Source: Chryseobacterium gleum
Lineage (GTDB): Bacteria; Bacteroidota; Bacteroidia; Flavobacteriales; Weeksellaceae
DNA: 64,000 nt
Direction of reading: 5' to 3'
NCBI RefSeq assembly: GCF_900636535.1
Contig: NZ_LR134289.1
Location: forward strand, 3,613,001 to 3,677,000
How positions within the stretch are numbered: the first letter of the stretch is position 1; each line of letters begins with the position of its first letter. Positions 8,354-16,012 of this stretch are shown one piece after another. Position numbers and translations under genes: made by a program. The notes under the pieces are model-generated. The model searched no databases. It saw only the letters and a list, made by a program, of their open reading frames with translations, and was not told the DNA's origin.

Positions 8354-9196
8354 TTAAGTGAATATTTTTTGTGAAAATTCTGCAGTCATGCTTTCTGTCT
8401 GGTTGATCTGGGCTGCTCCCATAGCTGCCAATGCAATGGCAACCTGTTTATCAAGTGTTTTTCGGACTATATTTCCATTGGTAGCACGCAATATTTTACA
8501 GAAATGATAGGTAAAATAACCCCGTATCTGCCCACTGATATTTCCTTCCATGGATACCTGATTGTCTTTTGCTGCAGCCCATAATGTATGATTCATTCCT
8601 GTAACCGGAACAAGTGCTTTGGTAAGAACGGTTGATTTTTTTGCATTTTTAGTTCCGATTTCACTGGCATAGGTCAGGTAAAATTCATCCTCAAGCATTG
8701 GAGGAATATAACGGGCAGTTTCATTGAGAAGATCAGCTTCCAGACTCAGATCCATTTTTCTGGTTCCGGTTCCTGAGTAACAGCAGTCGAAGATCACTTC
8801 CATATTCACTCCAGCCTTTAATTTATCAAGAACCGCTTTAAAATCATCATCACGAATGACACCGGCATTGGCATAATCGTGTGGGCAAATAGCTTCGTCC
8901 AAACCATCCAGTTCAAGATCCGATCCGATATTGGCCACTCTGGTTCCATGTCCTGAATAATAAAAAACAAGAGAATCTCCTTTCACGCTTGTGCTGATCA
9001 TGGATTTCAGATAGTTCAATATATTCGCTCTTGTGGCATTCTGATTGGTCAGGATTTTGATCTTTGCAGGACTAAAACCACAGATTACCAATGTATTGGC
9101 CATGTCTCTTGCGTCATTTACACAGCCGTTAAGATCCGGACCTCCGTATCCGATAGGCGCATAATCATTAATACCTACGATAAGTGCTTTTTTCAT
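8354..9196 (-). CDS. Caspase-fold (C14, metacaspase-like) protease
   Basis: 280 residues. The domain starts at residue 1 with MKKALIVGINDY. The catalytic dyad is His83 in FYYSGHGTR and Cys139 in FDCCYSGTG. Asp28 (GCVND), Ser81 (YSGHG) and Asp137 (DCCYSG) correspond to the residues that build the acidic S1 pocket of metacaspases, which predicts cleavage after Arg or Lys. A DGLDEAICPHDY segment, typical of metacaspases, lies between. The C-terminal 100 residues are helix-rich without a recognised domain. No signal peptide, so the enzyme is expected in the cytoplasm. It is the first gene of a probable two-gene unit with the trypsin-like protease. Confidence 0.88.
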   Translation of the reverse strand: MKKALIVGINDYAPIGYGGPDLNGCVNDARDMANTLVICGFSPAKIKILTNQNATRANILNYLKSMISTSVKGDSLVFYYSGHGTRVANIGSDLELDGLDEAICPHDYANAGVIRDDDFKAVLDKLKAGVNMEVIFDCCYSGTGTRKMDLSLEADLLNETARYIPPMLEDEFYLTYASEIGTKNAKKSTVLTKALVPVTGMNHTLWAAAKDNQVSMEGNISGQIRGYFTYHFCKILRATNGNIVRKTLDKQVAIALAAMGAAQINQTESMTAEFSQKIFT

Positions 9197-9213
9197 TGTA
9201 TTAGTTTTAAAAA

Positions 9214-9250
9214 ATATTCCCTACTCTGTTCCGGCTTTTCGGGTGCTGCC
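9214..9250 (-). repeat. Leader motif copy 2, upstream of the caspase-fold gene
   Basis: Second copy of the motif at 8303-8338, containing TACTCT, GGCTTTTCGG and a final TGCC. It lies 18 bp before the caspase start codon at 9196. No third copy was noticed in the window. Confidence 0.6.
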
Positions 9251-9370
9251 TTTTTGTGTTTTTTTCTATGACAAAATTCTATCATTCCGCATGACGAAAA
9301 CAGAGGAGAAAACCGTCTTTTGAAAAAGGAAAAACACCTTTTTATTTGTATATTAGGGTGTTATAAATAG

Positions 9371-9399
9371 AATTCGGCGGCTTGAAAAGCCGCCGAATT
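9371..9399 (-). terminator. Hairpin downstream of the LuxR-type regulator
   Basis: Perfect 13-bp arms AATTCGGCGGCTT / AAGCCGCCGAATT around a 3-base centre, 68 bp after the stop at 9467. The following minus-strand bases are only moderately T-rich, so termination is probable rather than certain. Confidence 0.6.
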
Positions 9400-9466
9400 G
9401 ATAAACAGAATGTAAAGATGTTTATTTTTTCAGGTAATAATTAAGGTTAGAAATTGAGGTGTTAAG

Positions 9467-10111
9467 TCAGCACAGATCATGTTTCAGGGCAAAAAGTACC
9501 AGGCCCGCTCTGTTTTTTATATCCAGTTTTACAAAAACCGAATCTCTGTAGCCGTCAATGGTTTTAGGACTGAGGCACATTTTGTCTGCTATTTCCTTAT
9601 AAGTGAGCTCACTGCAGGCCCATTTGATAAATTCTTTCTCTCTGTCTCTCAGCTCTGAAAGTAAGGATGCGTTTTTTGCTTCTTCTGTTTTTACTTTCAA
9701 CAGCTTTTGGGCCACAAAATCAGTGTAAAAACTGCCTTTCTCAAATACCGTTTCAATGGCCTGGAAAAGGATAGAAGGCTGCATGTCTTTCAGCAGATAG
9801 CCTTTAGCACCTGCCTTCAGCATTTTAATCAATATTCTTTCATCATCATCCATAGTCAGGGCAATGACTTTAATATCAGGATAATGTTCCGTAAGCCATT
9901 CTGTGGTTTCTATACCGTTTTTATAAGGCATATTGACATCCATCAGGACTACGGCAGGCAGTTCAGAAGCTCTTTCCACGCCTGCAATAAATTCTTCTCC
10001 GTTGGGATGATTCATAATGACCCTGTATTGAGTATTCTCTGTGATCATATTTTCCAAAGCCTTGGAGATTAAAGTATGATCATCAACGATCGCTATGGGA
10101 ATAGTTTTCAT
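9467..10111 (-). CDS. NarL/FixJ-type response regulator (LuxR HTH)
   Basis: 214 residues. An N-terminal receiver (about 1-125) has the acidic pair in AIVDDH, phospho-acceptor Asp58 in VVLMDVNMPYKNG and the conserved Lys in GYLLKDM. A C-terminal LuxR helix-turn-helix covers LTYKEIADKMCLSPKTIDGY and the following recognition region. It binds DNA when phosphorylated by its partner kinase, whose gene overlaps it by 4 bp (ATGA at 10108-10111). It is the last gene of a lipoprotein/7TM/kinase/regulator operon and lies immediately upstream of the caspase/trypsin pair on the same strand, which makes that pair a possible target. Confidence 0.92.
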   Translation of the reverse strand: MKTIPIAIVDDHTLISKALENMITENTQYRVIMNHPNGEEFIAGVERASELPAVVLMDVNMPYKNGIETTEWLTEHYPDIKVIALTMDDDERILIKMLKAGAKGYLLKDMQPSILFQAIETVFEKGSFYTDFVAQKLLKVKTEEAKNASLLSELRDREKEFIKWACSELTYKEIADKMCLSPKTIDGYRDSVFVKLDIKNRAGLVLFALKHDLC

Positions 10112-10878
10112 AATAAATTTTTGTGATAGGTTATCAGAGTTTGTGTTCCTTTATTCACTTGTGATTGTATAGACAGTTCGGCATGAATCAGTTTGGCTCT
10201 CAATTCCATGTTTTTTAATCCCGAGCCGTCCTGAATGACGCTTGTATTAAAGCCTTTTCCGTTATCAGAAATACTGATATGTAATTTTTCACAGTCATCT
10301 TCCAGTTGGATGGAAACGTTTTTGGCTTTGGAGTGTTTCAGAATATTGTTGATGCTTTCCTGGATAATCCTGAAAAGAATAAGACCATGTTTAGGCGAAA
10401 TATCAATATCCTGTTTTTGGGTGATGAATTCGATTTTTAATAATTTCAGTTTTTGGATTCTCTGGACTTCTCTTTCAATGGATTCTGCCAGCCCAAAATG
10501 AATGATCTGTTCAGTGATTAATGTTTTGGAAAGATTTCTTATATCCTGTATGCATTCTCCCAATAATTCATTGAGTTCAATCAGATCTTCTTTTTCTGAG
10601 TTTTTTAATTTGGTAATCAATTGGTTATGACGTAATCGGACTACCGAAAGTTTCTGTCCCAGATCATCATGCAGCTCCTGCCCGATATAATTCAGGGTTT
10701 GCTCTTTCATTTCCACCTGTGAAGTGGCCAGCTCCTTTTCAAACCGTAAATCTTTTTCTTTCTGTTCAATCAATAGGCTTGTTTTTTTCCTGATAAAAAC
10801 CGCATAGATGAAGACCATTGTTAAAACAATGATGAATAAAGTAATCGTAAAGATGATGACCAGATTATTCTCTTCCAT
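10108..10878 (-). CDS. NarX-type sensor histidine kinase (HisKA_3)
   Basis: 256 residues. One N-terminal transmembrane helix (about 7-29) is followed by a coiled coil and the dimerisation/phosphotransfer helix with His70 in GQELHDDLGQ. The HATPase domain shows the N-box in IQESINNILKHSKA and the G1 box ISDNGKGFN. The protein has almost no periplasmic part, so a signal probably arrives through a partner; the 7TM protein encoded 13 bp upstream is the obvious candidate. It overlaps the response regulator gene by 4 bp. Confidence 0.9.
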   Translation of the reverse strand: MEENNLVIIFTITLFIIVLTMVFIYAVFIRKKTSLLIEQKEKDLRFEKELATSQVEMKEQTLNYIGQELHDDLGQKLSVVRLRHNQLITKLKNSEKEDLIELNELLGECIQDIRNLSKTLITEQIIHFGLAESIEREVQRIQKLKLLKIEFITQKQDIDISPKHGLILFRIIQESINNILKHSKAKNVSIQLEDDCEKLHISISDNGKGFNTSVIQDGSGLKNMELRAKLIHAELSIQSQVNKGTQTLITYHKNLL

Positions 10879-10891
10879 ATCGGCAAAGCAT

Positions 10892-11536
10892 TTATCTTAT
10901 TCTTTCCTGTTTGTTCCAGATTAAACCCAGTATGAGTATGCTGTTACTGATCAGATTCAACATAAATAAGATGAAGAAATAAATTGTCTCCGAAACAGTA
11001 GTTCTGAAAAAAAGTATCGGAATGCTTCCGATAAAAAGGATCAGTAAAGCCACTGATATCCAGAATGGTAAATAATTCTTGATTTCCAGTATCTTATCAG
11101 AATTAAAGGTTTGGTACAGGAACAAAATAATTGAAAATAGCAACAGAAGAATATCTGCATACAGCATATTGAAAGAGAAATGATGAAGCAGGTCTTTTTC
11201 TGTATAAAACATCACGACAATATTGAGGACAAAAAGAGCCAGGATGATAGCCTGTATATTTTTGAGCAGCGGAACATACAATAATTGGTAATAGTAAAAT
11301 AAGTATAGAAAAAATACAATCATTAAAAAACCAATTACATAGAAGATGTCCGTAGGCAGATTTGTCAGCTTGAAATAGAAGTAACAGGAGATATCAATCA
11401 GGGAAAACAACAGATATCCTATGATGAAAAATAAATTTTCCTTTCCGGTTTTTCTATATTTTATGACCATCAGAATCATCACTACAATGGATATGGCCAT
11501 CGATATCTGTTTCCCTGTTTCAATATTCCAGTTCAT
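10892..11536 (-). CDS. Multi-pass membrane protein, possible sensor partner of the kinase
   Basis: 214 residues, with about seven hydrophobic helices spread over the whole length and short charged loops (for example YRKTGKENL after helix 1 and YTEKDLLHH after helix 4). No catalytic motif and no named family were recognised. It lies 13 bp before the histidine kinase gene and 12 bp after the lipoprotein gene on the same strand. The arrangement of lipoprotein, 7TM protein and a kinase lacking its own sensory domain suggests a split sensor, but this is inferred from order only. Confidence 0.7.
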   Translation of the reverse strand: MNWNIETGKQISMAISIVVMILMVIKYRKTGKENLFFIIGYLLFSLIDISCYFYFKLTNLPTDIFYVIGFLMIVFFLYLFYYYQLLYVPLLKNIQAIILALFVLNIVVMFYTEKDLLHHFSFNMLYADILLLLFSIILFLYQTFNSDKILEIKNYLPFWISVALLILFIGSIPILFFRTTVSETIYFFILFMLNLISNSILILGLIWNKQERIR

Positions 11537-11548
11537 AATGCTATGTTT

Positions 11549-12094
11549 TTAAGGCATTGTTTCTGATAACGTTTTTGGTGGGGGTGCCAGATTGGTCATG
11601 TTCATAGACTCTATTGAAGTAACGTCTGTGTTTTCTTCGGTGGTGGCTGATCTGGCCATGGCCTTCTCTCTTTCTCTTTTTTGGGCAGTAGGTACTAAAA
11701 ATATAGTTTGGTAACCTGCATATTCAGGTTTTGCCATTCTGTTTTTAGGATGATTCATCGGGTATTTTCCCATATAAATTCTGATTCCCGGATTTTTTAA
11801 TTTTTGTTTTCTGGCGTTTTCTTTTACATATTTAATATAGCCTTCCATATCTTCAAGCGAAAACCAGTACCATCGGGAATCAGGTTCTCCGTTTCTGTAC
11901 TTCATGAGAATTTCATGATTGGTTCTGGTGTATTCATCAAAAAGAACGCGCCCTTCACGGTAGCTGATCAGTTTCTTTTTATAACTGTTACTTACAGGTT
12001 CTTTAGGAGGTTCATTGCAGCTTAGCAAGCAGAAACTAAGAATAAATGCTGTGCAGAGCGTACTTAAAATCTTAGTAAAAAAGGAAATTTTCAT
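11549..12094 (-). CDS. Lipoprotein of unknown function
   Basis: 181 residues. A signal sequence ends in a lipobox, FCLLSCNEPP, so Cys26 should be lipidated. The mature part contains SRWYWFSLEDMEGYIKYVKE and IRIYMGKYP motifs, and a Thr/Glu-rich C-terminal tail ending in a proline stretch. No named domain was recognised. As the first gene of the four-gene two-component operon it may be the extracytoplasmic input of the signalling system. A TAATTTTG -7-like element lies 26 bp upstream. Confidence 0.75.
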   Translation of the reverse strand: MKISFFTKILSTLCTAFILSFCLLSCNEPPKEPVSNSYKKKLISYREGRVLFDEYTRTNHEILMKYRNGEPDSRWYWFSLEDMEGYIKYVKENARKQKLKNPGIRIYMGKYPMNHPKNRMAKPEYAGYQTIFLVPTAQKREREKAMARSATTEENTDVTSIESMNMTNLAPPPKTLSETMP

Positions 12095-12119
12095 TTTTAT
12101 GGTTTTTAATTTTATGGAA

Positions 12120-12127
12120 CAAAATTA
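12120..12127 (-). promoter_or_regulatory. Candidate -7 element of the lipoprotein/kinase operon
   Basis: The minus strand reads TAATTTTG (TAnnTTTG consensus) 26 bp before the start at 12094. A well-spaced TTG was not found. Confidence 0.35.
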
Positions 12128-12278
12128 GCGAACGGCACAACTATAAAAAAGGGTGAAAACACTGTTTTTATCCTATACTAAATTTACGACTTTTTGATAT
12201 TCAGATGAATATGAATTTCTGTGTTTGTTTGTTCTTTTAGTTAAAAATATCCAATGATATTCCTTTATATATAAAATT

Positions 12279-12305
12279 AAAACCATGATGATCATTCATG
12301 GTTTT
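12279..12305 (-). terminator. Terminator of the HxlR regulator gene
   Basis: Perfect 10-bp stem AAAACCATGA / TCATGGTTTT with a 7-bp loop, 10 bp after the stop at 12315 and followed by an AT tract on the minus strand. Confidence 0.8.
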
Positions 12306-12314
12306 GAAGGGATT

Positions 12315-12662
12315 TTAATTTTTTATTCTCTCTTTTTCAATCTGATTTTCACCCCAAAGCCGCAGATAATCAATAAAAGGAATGAGCTCTGCACCGGTTT
12401 CCGTTAAAGAATATTCTACCTTCGGAGGAACTTCATGATAAACTTCCCTATGGATAAGTCTGTCATCTTCCAGCTCTCTCAAAGTCTGGGTAAGCATTTT
12501 TGGGGTAATATCGGAAAGAGTTTTACGAAGTTCGCCATAACGCATAATCGTATTCAGATGGAGATACCATAAAATACGACCTTTGTACTTTCCTCCAATC
12601 CGTTTAAAAGCGTAGTCAACAGGACAGGATGGCTCATTGGTGACTTTTTTTATTTTTAACAT
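12315..12662 (-). CDS. HxlR-family transcriptional regulator
   Basis: 115 residues with a single winged helix-turn-helix domain. Typical features are CPVDYAFKRIGGKYKGRILW (a conserved Cys near the N-terminus, often redox- or electrophile-sensitive in the YodB/HypR branch), MRYGELRKTLSDITPKMLTQ as the recognition helices, and YSLTETGAEL in the wing. It is divergent from a zinc-free quinone-type oxidoreductase with 119 bp between them, the classic layout of an electrophile-responsive repressor and its target. Confidence 0.9.
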   Translation of the reverse strand: MLKIKKVTNEPSCPVDYAFKRIGGKYKGRILWYLHLNTIMRYGELRKTLSDITPKMLTQTLRELEDDRLIHREVYHEVPPKVEYSLTETGAELIPFIDYLRLWGENQIEKERIKN

Positions 12663-12688
12663 TTTTTCAAAGATTTGATAATCAGCAT

Positions 12689-12730
12689 TAGTATATTTTT
12701 AGTACGTAGATTACAAAAAAGTACATACTT
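12689..12730. promoter_or_regulatory. Candidate HxlR operator region
   Basis: The divergent spacer holds repeated AGTA/GTAC half sites: AGTAT, AGTACGTA, GATTAC and AGTACATACT. This cluster is plausible as a binding region for the HxlR regulator, though the exact site cannot be fixed by eye. Confidence 0.35.
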
Positions 12731-12781
12731 GCTGCAAAGATATGATGAGACTACATTTGCCCCACAATTAAAATCAAAAAA

Positions 12782-13729
12782 ATGAAAGCTGTAATTTTAA
12801 ACGAAGCAGGAAGTGTTGAAAATCTTCAATTTGCAGAAATAGACAAGCCTGTAATAGGGAATGATGAAGTATTGGTAAAAGTGGTATCGATAAGCATTAA
12901 TCCTGTAGATGTAAAATCCAGGGCGTATGAAGGCGTCCTGAACTGGATTTTTGAAGAAAAAAGACCCGTTATTTTAGGATGGGATATCTCGGGAGAAGTG
13001 GTGGAAGCCGGGAAAAATATAACTGATTTTAAACCGGGAGATGAAGTCTTCGGAATGGTCAACTTTTTTGGAAAAGGAAATGCTTATGCAGAATATGTGG
13101 CTGCCCCGGCGGCACATCTGGCTTTAAAGCCTCGTAATATTAACCATCAGCAGGCAGCTGCAGCATCAATGGCGGCCTCAACAGCATATCAGGCGCTGGT
13201 AGATGTTGCGAAAATTAAAAAAGGGAATAAAGTTTTGGTTCATGCAGCTTCAGGCGGTGTCGGCCATTTTGCGGTTCAGATGGCGAAGTATTTCGGGGCA
13301 TACGTTATCGCTGTATCATCCGGTAAAAATAAAGAATTTTTGTTGTCACTTGGGGCAGATGAACATATTGATTATACAACGGAAAACTTTCATGAAAAAG
13401 TACAGGATGCAGATATAGTGATTGATACCCTTCAGGGAAAAACCTTGTCTGATTCGGTAGATGTTGTAAAAGAAAACGGAATTATTGTAACGCTTCCGTC
13501 CCCTGAGATTCCTGAGGATATTGCAGACAAAGCCAGAGAGAGAAATGTAAATATTGAATTTATGATGGTAGAATCTAAAAAAGAAACCACGGAGGCAATT
13601 GCCGGTCTATTGAAGGAAGGAGTGCTGAAGCCCTTTGTTTATAAAACATTTCCGTTTGAAGCCCTTGCAATGGCACATCTGGAAGTTGAGACTAACCGCG
13701 TTGCAGGAAAAGTGATTGTAAATCTTTGA
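12782..13729 (+). CDS. NADP-dependent oxidoreductase, quinone/enone reductase type (MDR superfamily)
   Basis: 315 residues. The N-terminal GroES-like domain (1-120) includes SINPVDVKSRAYEG and GWDISGEVVEAG; the Rossmann domain contains VHAASGGVGHFAVQMAKYFG for cofactor binding near residue 150. The structural and catalytic zinc cysteines of alcohol dehydrogenases are missing, as in zeta-crystallin-like quinone reductases. The expected reaction is NADPH-dependent reduction of quinones or alpha,beta-unsaturated carbonyls. Regulation by the divergent HxlR gene is likely from context. The exact substrate cannot be told. Confidence 0.88.
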   Translation: MKAVILNEAGSVENLQFAEIDKPVIGNDEVLVKVVSISINPVDVKSRAYEGVLNWIFEEKRPVILGWDISGEVVEAGKNITDFKPGDEVFGMVNFFGKGNAYAEYVAAPAAHLALKPRNINHQQAAAASMAASTAYQALVDVAKIKKGNKVLVHAASGGVGHFAVQMAKYFGAYVIAVSSGKNKEFLLSLGADEHIDYTTENFHEKVQDADIVIDTLQGKTLSDSVDVVKENGIIVTLPSPEIPEDIADKARERNVNIEFMMVESKKETTEAIAGLLKEGVLKPFVYKTFPFEALAMAHLEVETNRVAGKVIVNL

Positions 13730-13735
13730 AATAAA

Positions 13736-13766
13736 AACAGGCTCGCGAAAATTTCCCGGGCCTGTT
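13736..13766 (+). terminator. Hairpin after the oxidoreductase gene
   Basis: AACAGGC / GCCTGTT arms with further pairing inside (GAAA/TTTC) directly after the stop at 13729. The T tract is short, so confidence is moderate. Confidence 0.5.
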
Positions 13767-13846
13767 AAACAAGATTAAGTGTAAAATTTAGCCTTTAAAG
13801 GCAAAAAGGATAATTCAAATGTGAACAGATTTTTATTGATCTTAAT

Positions 13847-14665
13847 CTATGTTAGGGGAATTGACAGTAATGGTATTTTATTCTTATAAGCCATTATGGC
13901 TGTTTTGCTTCGGTGGAAAAGTGATTCTACAAGGTTATATTTATAAGGAACCATGGTCAGAAGATCGGGGTTGGTAAGTTTTATTTCCTCCTCTATAGCC
14001 TTAATTACTTCGATGGACTGAATCATTTTAAAACTGTATTTAATGTCATCCATGTCGTAACCAGAATTCAAATCAATATCCTGAATAACTTCAGCAAAAT
14101 CCTCCAGCCTTTCACTTACATTAAAGATTTCAACCTCAGCATTAAATTCGTTAATGAAATAATAAATATCGTTAAGGGCAGACCAGGTCATGTTTTTGTG
14201 CGTGTCATAAGCAAAAAGTATTTTCCTGATTCCTGTATATTCTATATGAGAAGGGACAATTAATATTGGCTTTTTTATTCTGTGAATTGCCCTTGTTACA
14301 GTATTACCCAAAAGCTTTTGTTCCAAAGTTTTCTCTGCCATTCCCATGACCAGGAATTCGCAGCTGTGTGCCTGTATACAGTTTTCAAGTTCTTCAATGA
14401 AATTGCCGGAAGCCAGATGATGCTCTGCTTCAATACCATACAATCTTGTAAGTTCAGTTGCTTTATCCTCCAGTTTTTTTTGATTTTTAAGTGTTTGTGC
14501 ATAGAAAAAATCAGCCGAAGCCTGTGCGTTTAAAGCATGAATGGAAACAGTTTGAAGATTAAACAGTATAATCTTATAAATATTTTCCTTAGCCATAGAT
14601 GCTGCATAATGAGTGGCATTTTCAGCTTCATGAGAAAAATCTGTGCAGACAATTATTGTTTTCAT
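13847..14665 (-). CDS. Universal stress protein, tandem UspA domains
   Basis: 272 residues with two Usp domains (about 1-145 and 150-272). Each begins with the beta-strand and acidic motif (MKTIIVCTDFSHEAENA; IRKILFAYDTHKNM). The first domain ends with LGNTVTRAIHRIKKPILIVP, a typical nucleotide-pocket and last-strand region; the second is more divergent. It is a soluble stress protein; ATP binding is uncertain because the glycine pattern is incomplete. It stands alone, convergent with the oxidoreductase gene and divergent from the LytS-type kinase. Confidence 0.85.
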   Translation of the reverse strand: MKTIIVCTDFSHEAENATHYAASMAKENIYKIILFNLQTVSIHALNAQASADFFYAQTLKNQKKLEDKATELTRLYGIEAEHHLASGNFIEELENCIQAHSCEFLVMGMAEKTLEQKLLGNTVTRAIHRIKKPILIVPSHIEYTGIRKILFAYDTHKNMTWSALNDIYYFINEFNAEVEIFNVSERLEDFAEVIQDIDLNSGYDMDDIKYSFKMIQSIEVIKAIEEEIKLTNPDLLTMVPYKYNLVESLFHRSKTAIMAYKNKIPLLSIPLT

Positions 14666-14893
14666 TGTACCGGATTTAGTACTGCAAAACTAGGACAGAC
14701 CATCATGAGCTAATGATAAAAATAATGCGATGTTGCATAAAATGATGATGAAATGTCTTTTTCAGGTGATGAACCGTCAGATTCATTTGAACGCTGCTAT
14801 TTTACGTTTCAGCTCCCGTTTTGGCGGTCTCGTCTATTTCGGACAGGACCCATATAAAATCTATTTCTATATTTACAATCACAAAGTTCACCC

Positions 14894-16012
14894 ATGAATA
14901 GGATTTCCGCCATCAGGAAAAATATAGTCCGAAATAAAAAGATTCTTTCCACTATGAAAAGAAGGCTCGTGATCTGGGCCGTAGCAGTGGTTACTTTCTG
15001 TGTTTTCTCCTATCTGATAGATCCGTTTGATCCGGTCTGGAAAGGATACCTGAACACGCCGCTGCAAATGATCCTGGAAGATGCCTCATGGATTATCTTA
15101 TTTTCTGTTATCATTTCAGAGGTCAGTATATTTATTGACAGAACTCTTAATAAACTGCTTCCCTGGCGAAACAGAACTGTAAAGCGGCTGCTCATTCAGT
15201 GTTTGCTGCAGATTGTGGGAAGTGTCATGATTGTGATTATTATTAATGCCATTGTAGACTGCACCTCAGTAACATTACCTGAAATGGATTCACGGAAAGA
15301 ATATACATTACTTGGGCAATGGATTGCAACCAATATTGTAATTTCTTTGATTATCAGTGCGTTTAATACGGTGGATTACCTGCTTGAAAACTGGAAGAAA
15401 ACAGCGGTAGAAGCTGCCCAGCATAAACTCCGGGCATCAAAACATAAACAAGCTGCCATGGCAGCAGAACTTCAGGCACTGAAGCTTCAGATAGATCCTC
15501 ATTTTATTTTTAATAATCTGAGTGTATTGTCAGAACTCATTCTGGAAGATCAGCAGCTAGGCTATGAATATTCGGAGAAATTTGCAAGAGTTTACCGGTA
15601 CCTGTTAGTCAATTCCAAAAAAGATATCATTGCGGTAGAAGAGGAACTGAAATTTTTAGAATCTTACATTTTTCTGATTGAAAAAAGAATTGGGGAAGGG
15701 GTTGTGTTTAAAATAGATATTAAAGAAGAATACAGATCTATGCATACTCTGCCACTGTCCCTGCAATTATTGGTTGAAAATGCGATTAAACACAATCAGA
15801 CTTCAAAGGTAAAACCTCTGGAGATTCATGTCTATACCAATTCCGTGGGAGAGCTGGTGGTTTCCAATACATTCCTGCCTTTAATCAACAAGCCGGATTC
15901 CTCGGGAGTGGGGCTTACCAATATCATTGCACGATACGAAATTTTAGGATATCCTAAACCTGTGATTGAAAAAACTGAAGATAAATTTATTGTAAAACTT
16001 CCATTGATATGA
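14894..16012 (+). CDS. LytS/YehU-type sensor histidine kinase
   Basis: 372 residues. Four predicted transmembrane helices occupy about residues 22-165 with short loops, followed by a coiled coil and the His_kinase domain: His203 in LQIDPHFIFNNLSV, then a HATPase with LPLSLQLLVENAIKHN as N-box and SGVGLTNIIARYE as G box. Ligand-binding domains are absent, so the membrane part itself probably senses the signal. The gene overlaps the LytTR regulator by 4 bp. The pair lies directly upstream of an RND efflux operon, which it may control. Confidence 0.9.
   Translation: MNRISAIRKNIVRNKKILSTMKRRLVIWAVAVVTFCVFSYLIDPFDPVWKGYLNTPLQMILEDASWIILFSVIISEVSIFIDRTLNKLLPWRNRTVKRLLIQCLLQIVGSVMIVIIINAIVDCTSVTLPEMDSRKEYTLLGQWIATNIVISLIISAFNTVDYLLENWKKTAVEAAQHKLRASKHKQAAMAAELQALKLQIDPHFIFNNLSVLSELILEDQQLGYEYSEKFARVYRYLLVNSKKDIIAVEEELKFLESYIFLIEKRIGEGVVFKIDIKEEYRSMHTLPLSLQLLVENAIKHNQTSKVKPLEIHVYTNSVGELVVSNTFLPLINKPDSSGVGLTNIIARYEILGYPKPVIEKTEDKFIVKLPLI

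Noticed and set aside
9333..9362. AACACC/GGTGTT hairpin next to the LuxR-gene terminator
   Set aside because: Only 6 bp arms with an 18-bp AT-rich loop; not distinguishable from chance.
14742..14897. 51-codon ORF (begins MMMKCLFQVM) whose stop overlaps the LytS-type kinase start by 4 bp
   Set aside because: The overlap is attractive, but the frame has no signal, domain or clear ribosome binding site, and it lies in a likely leader region. Chance is more likely.
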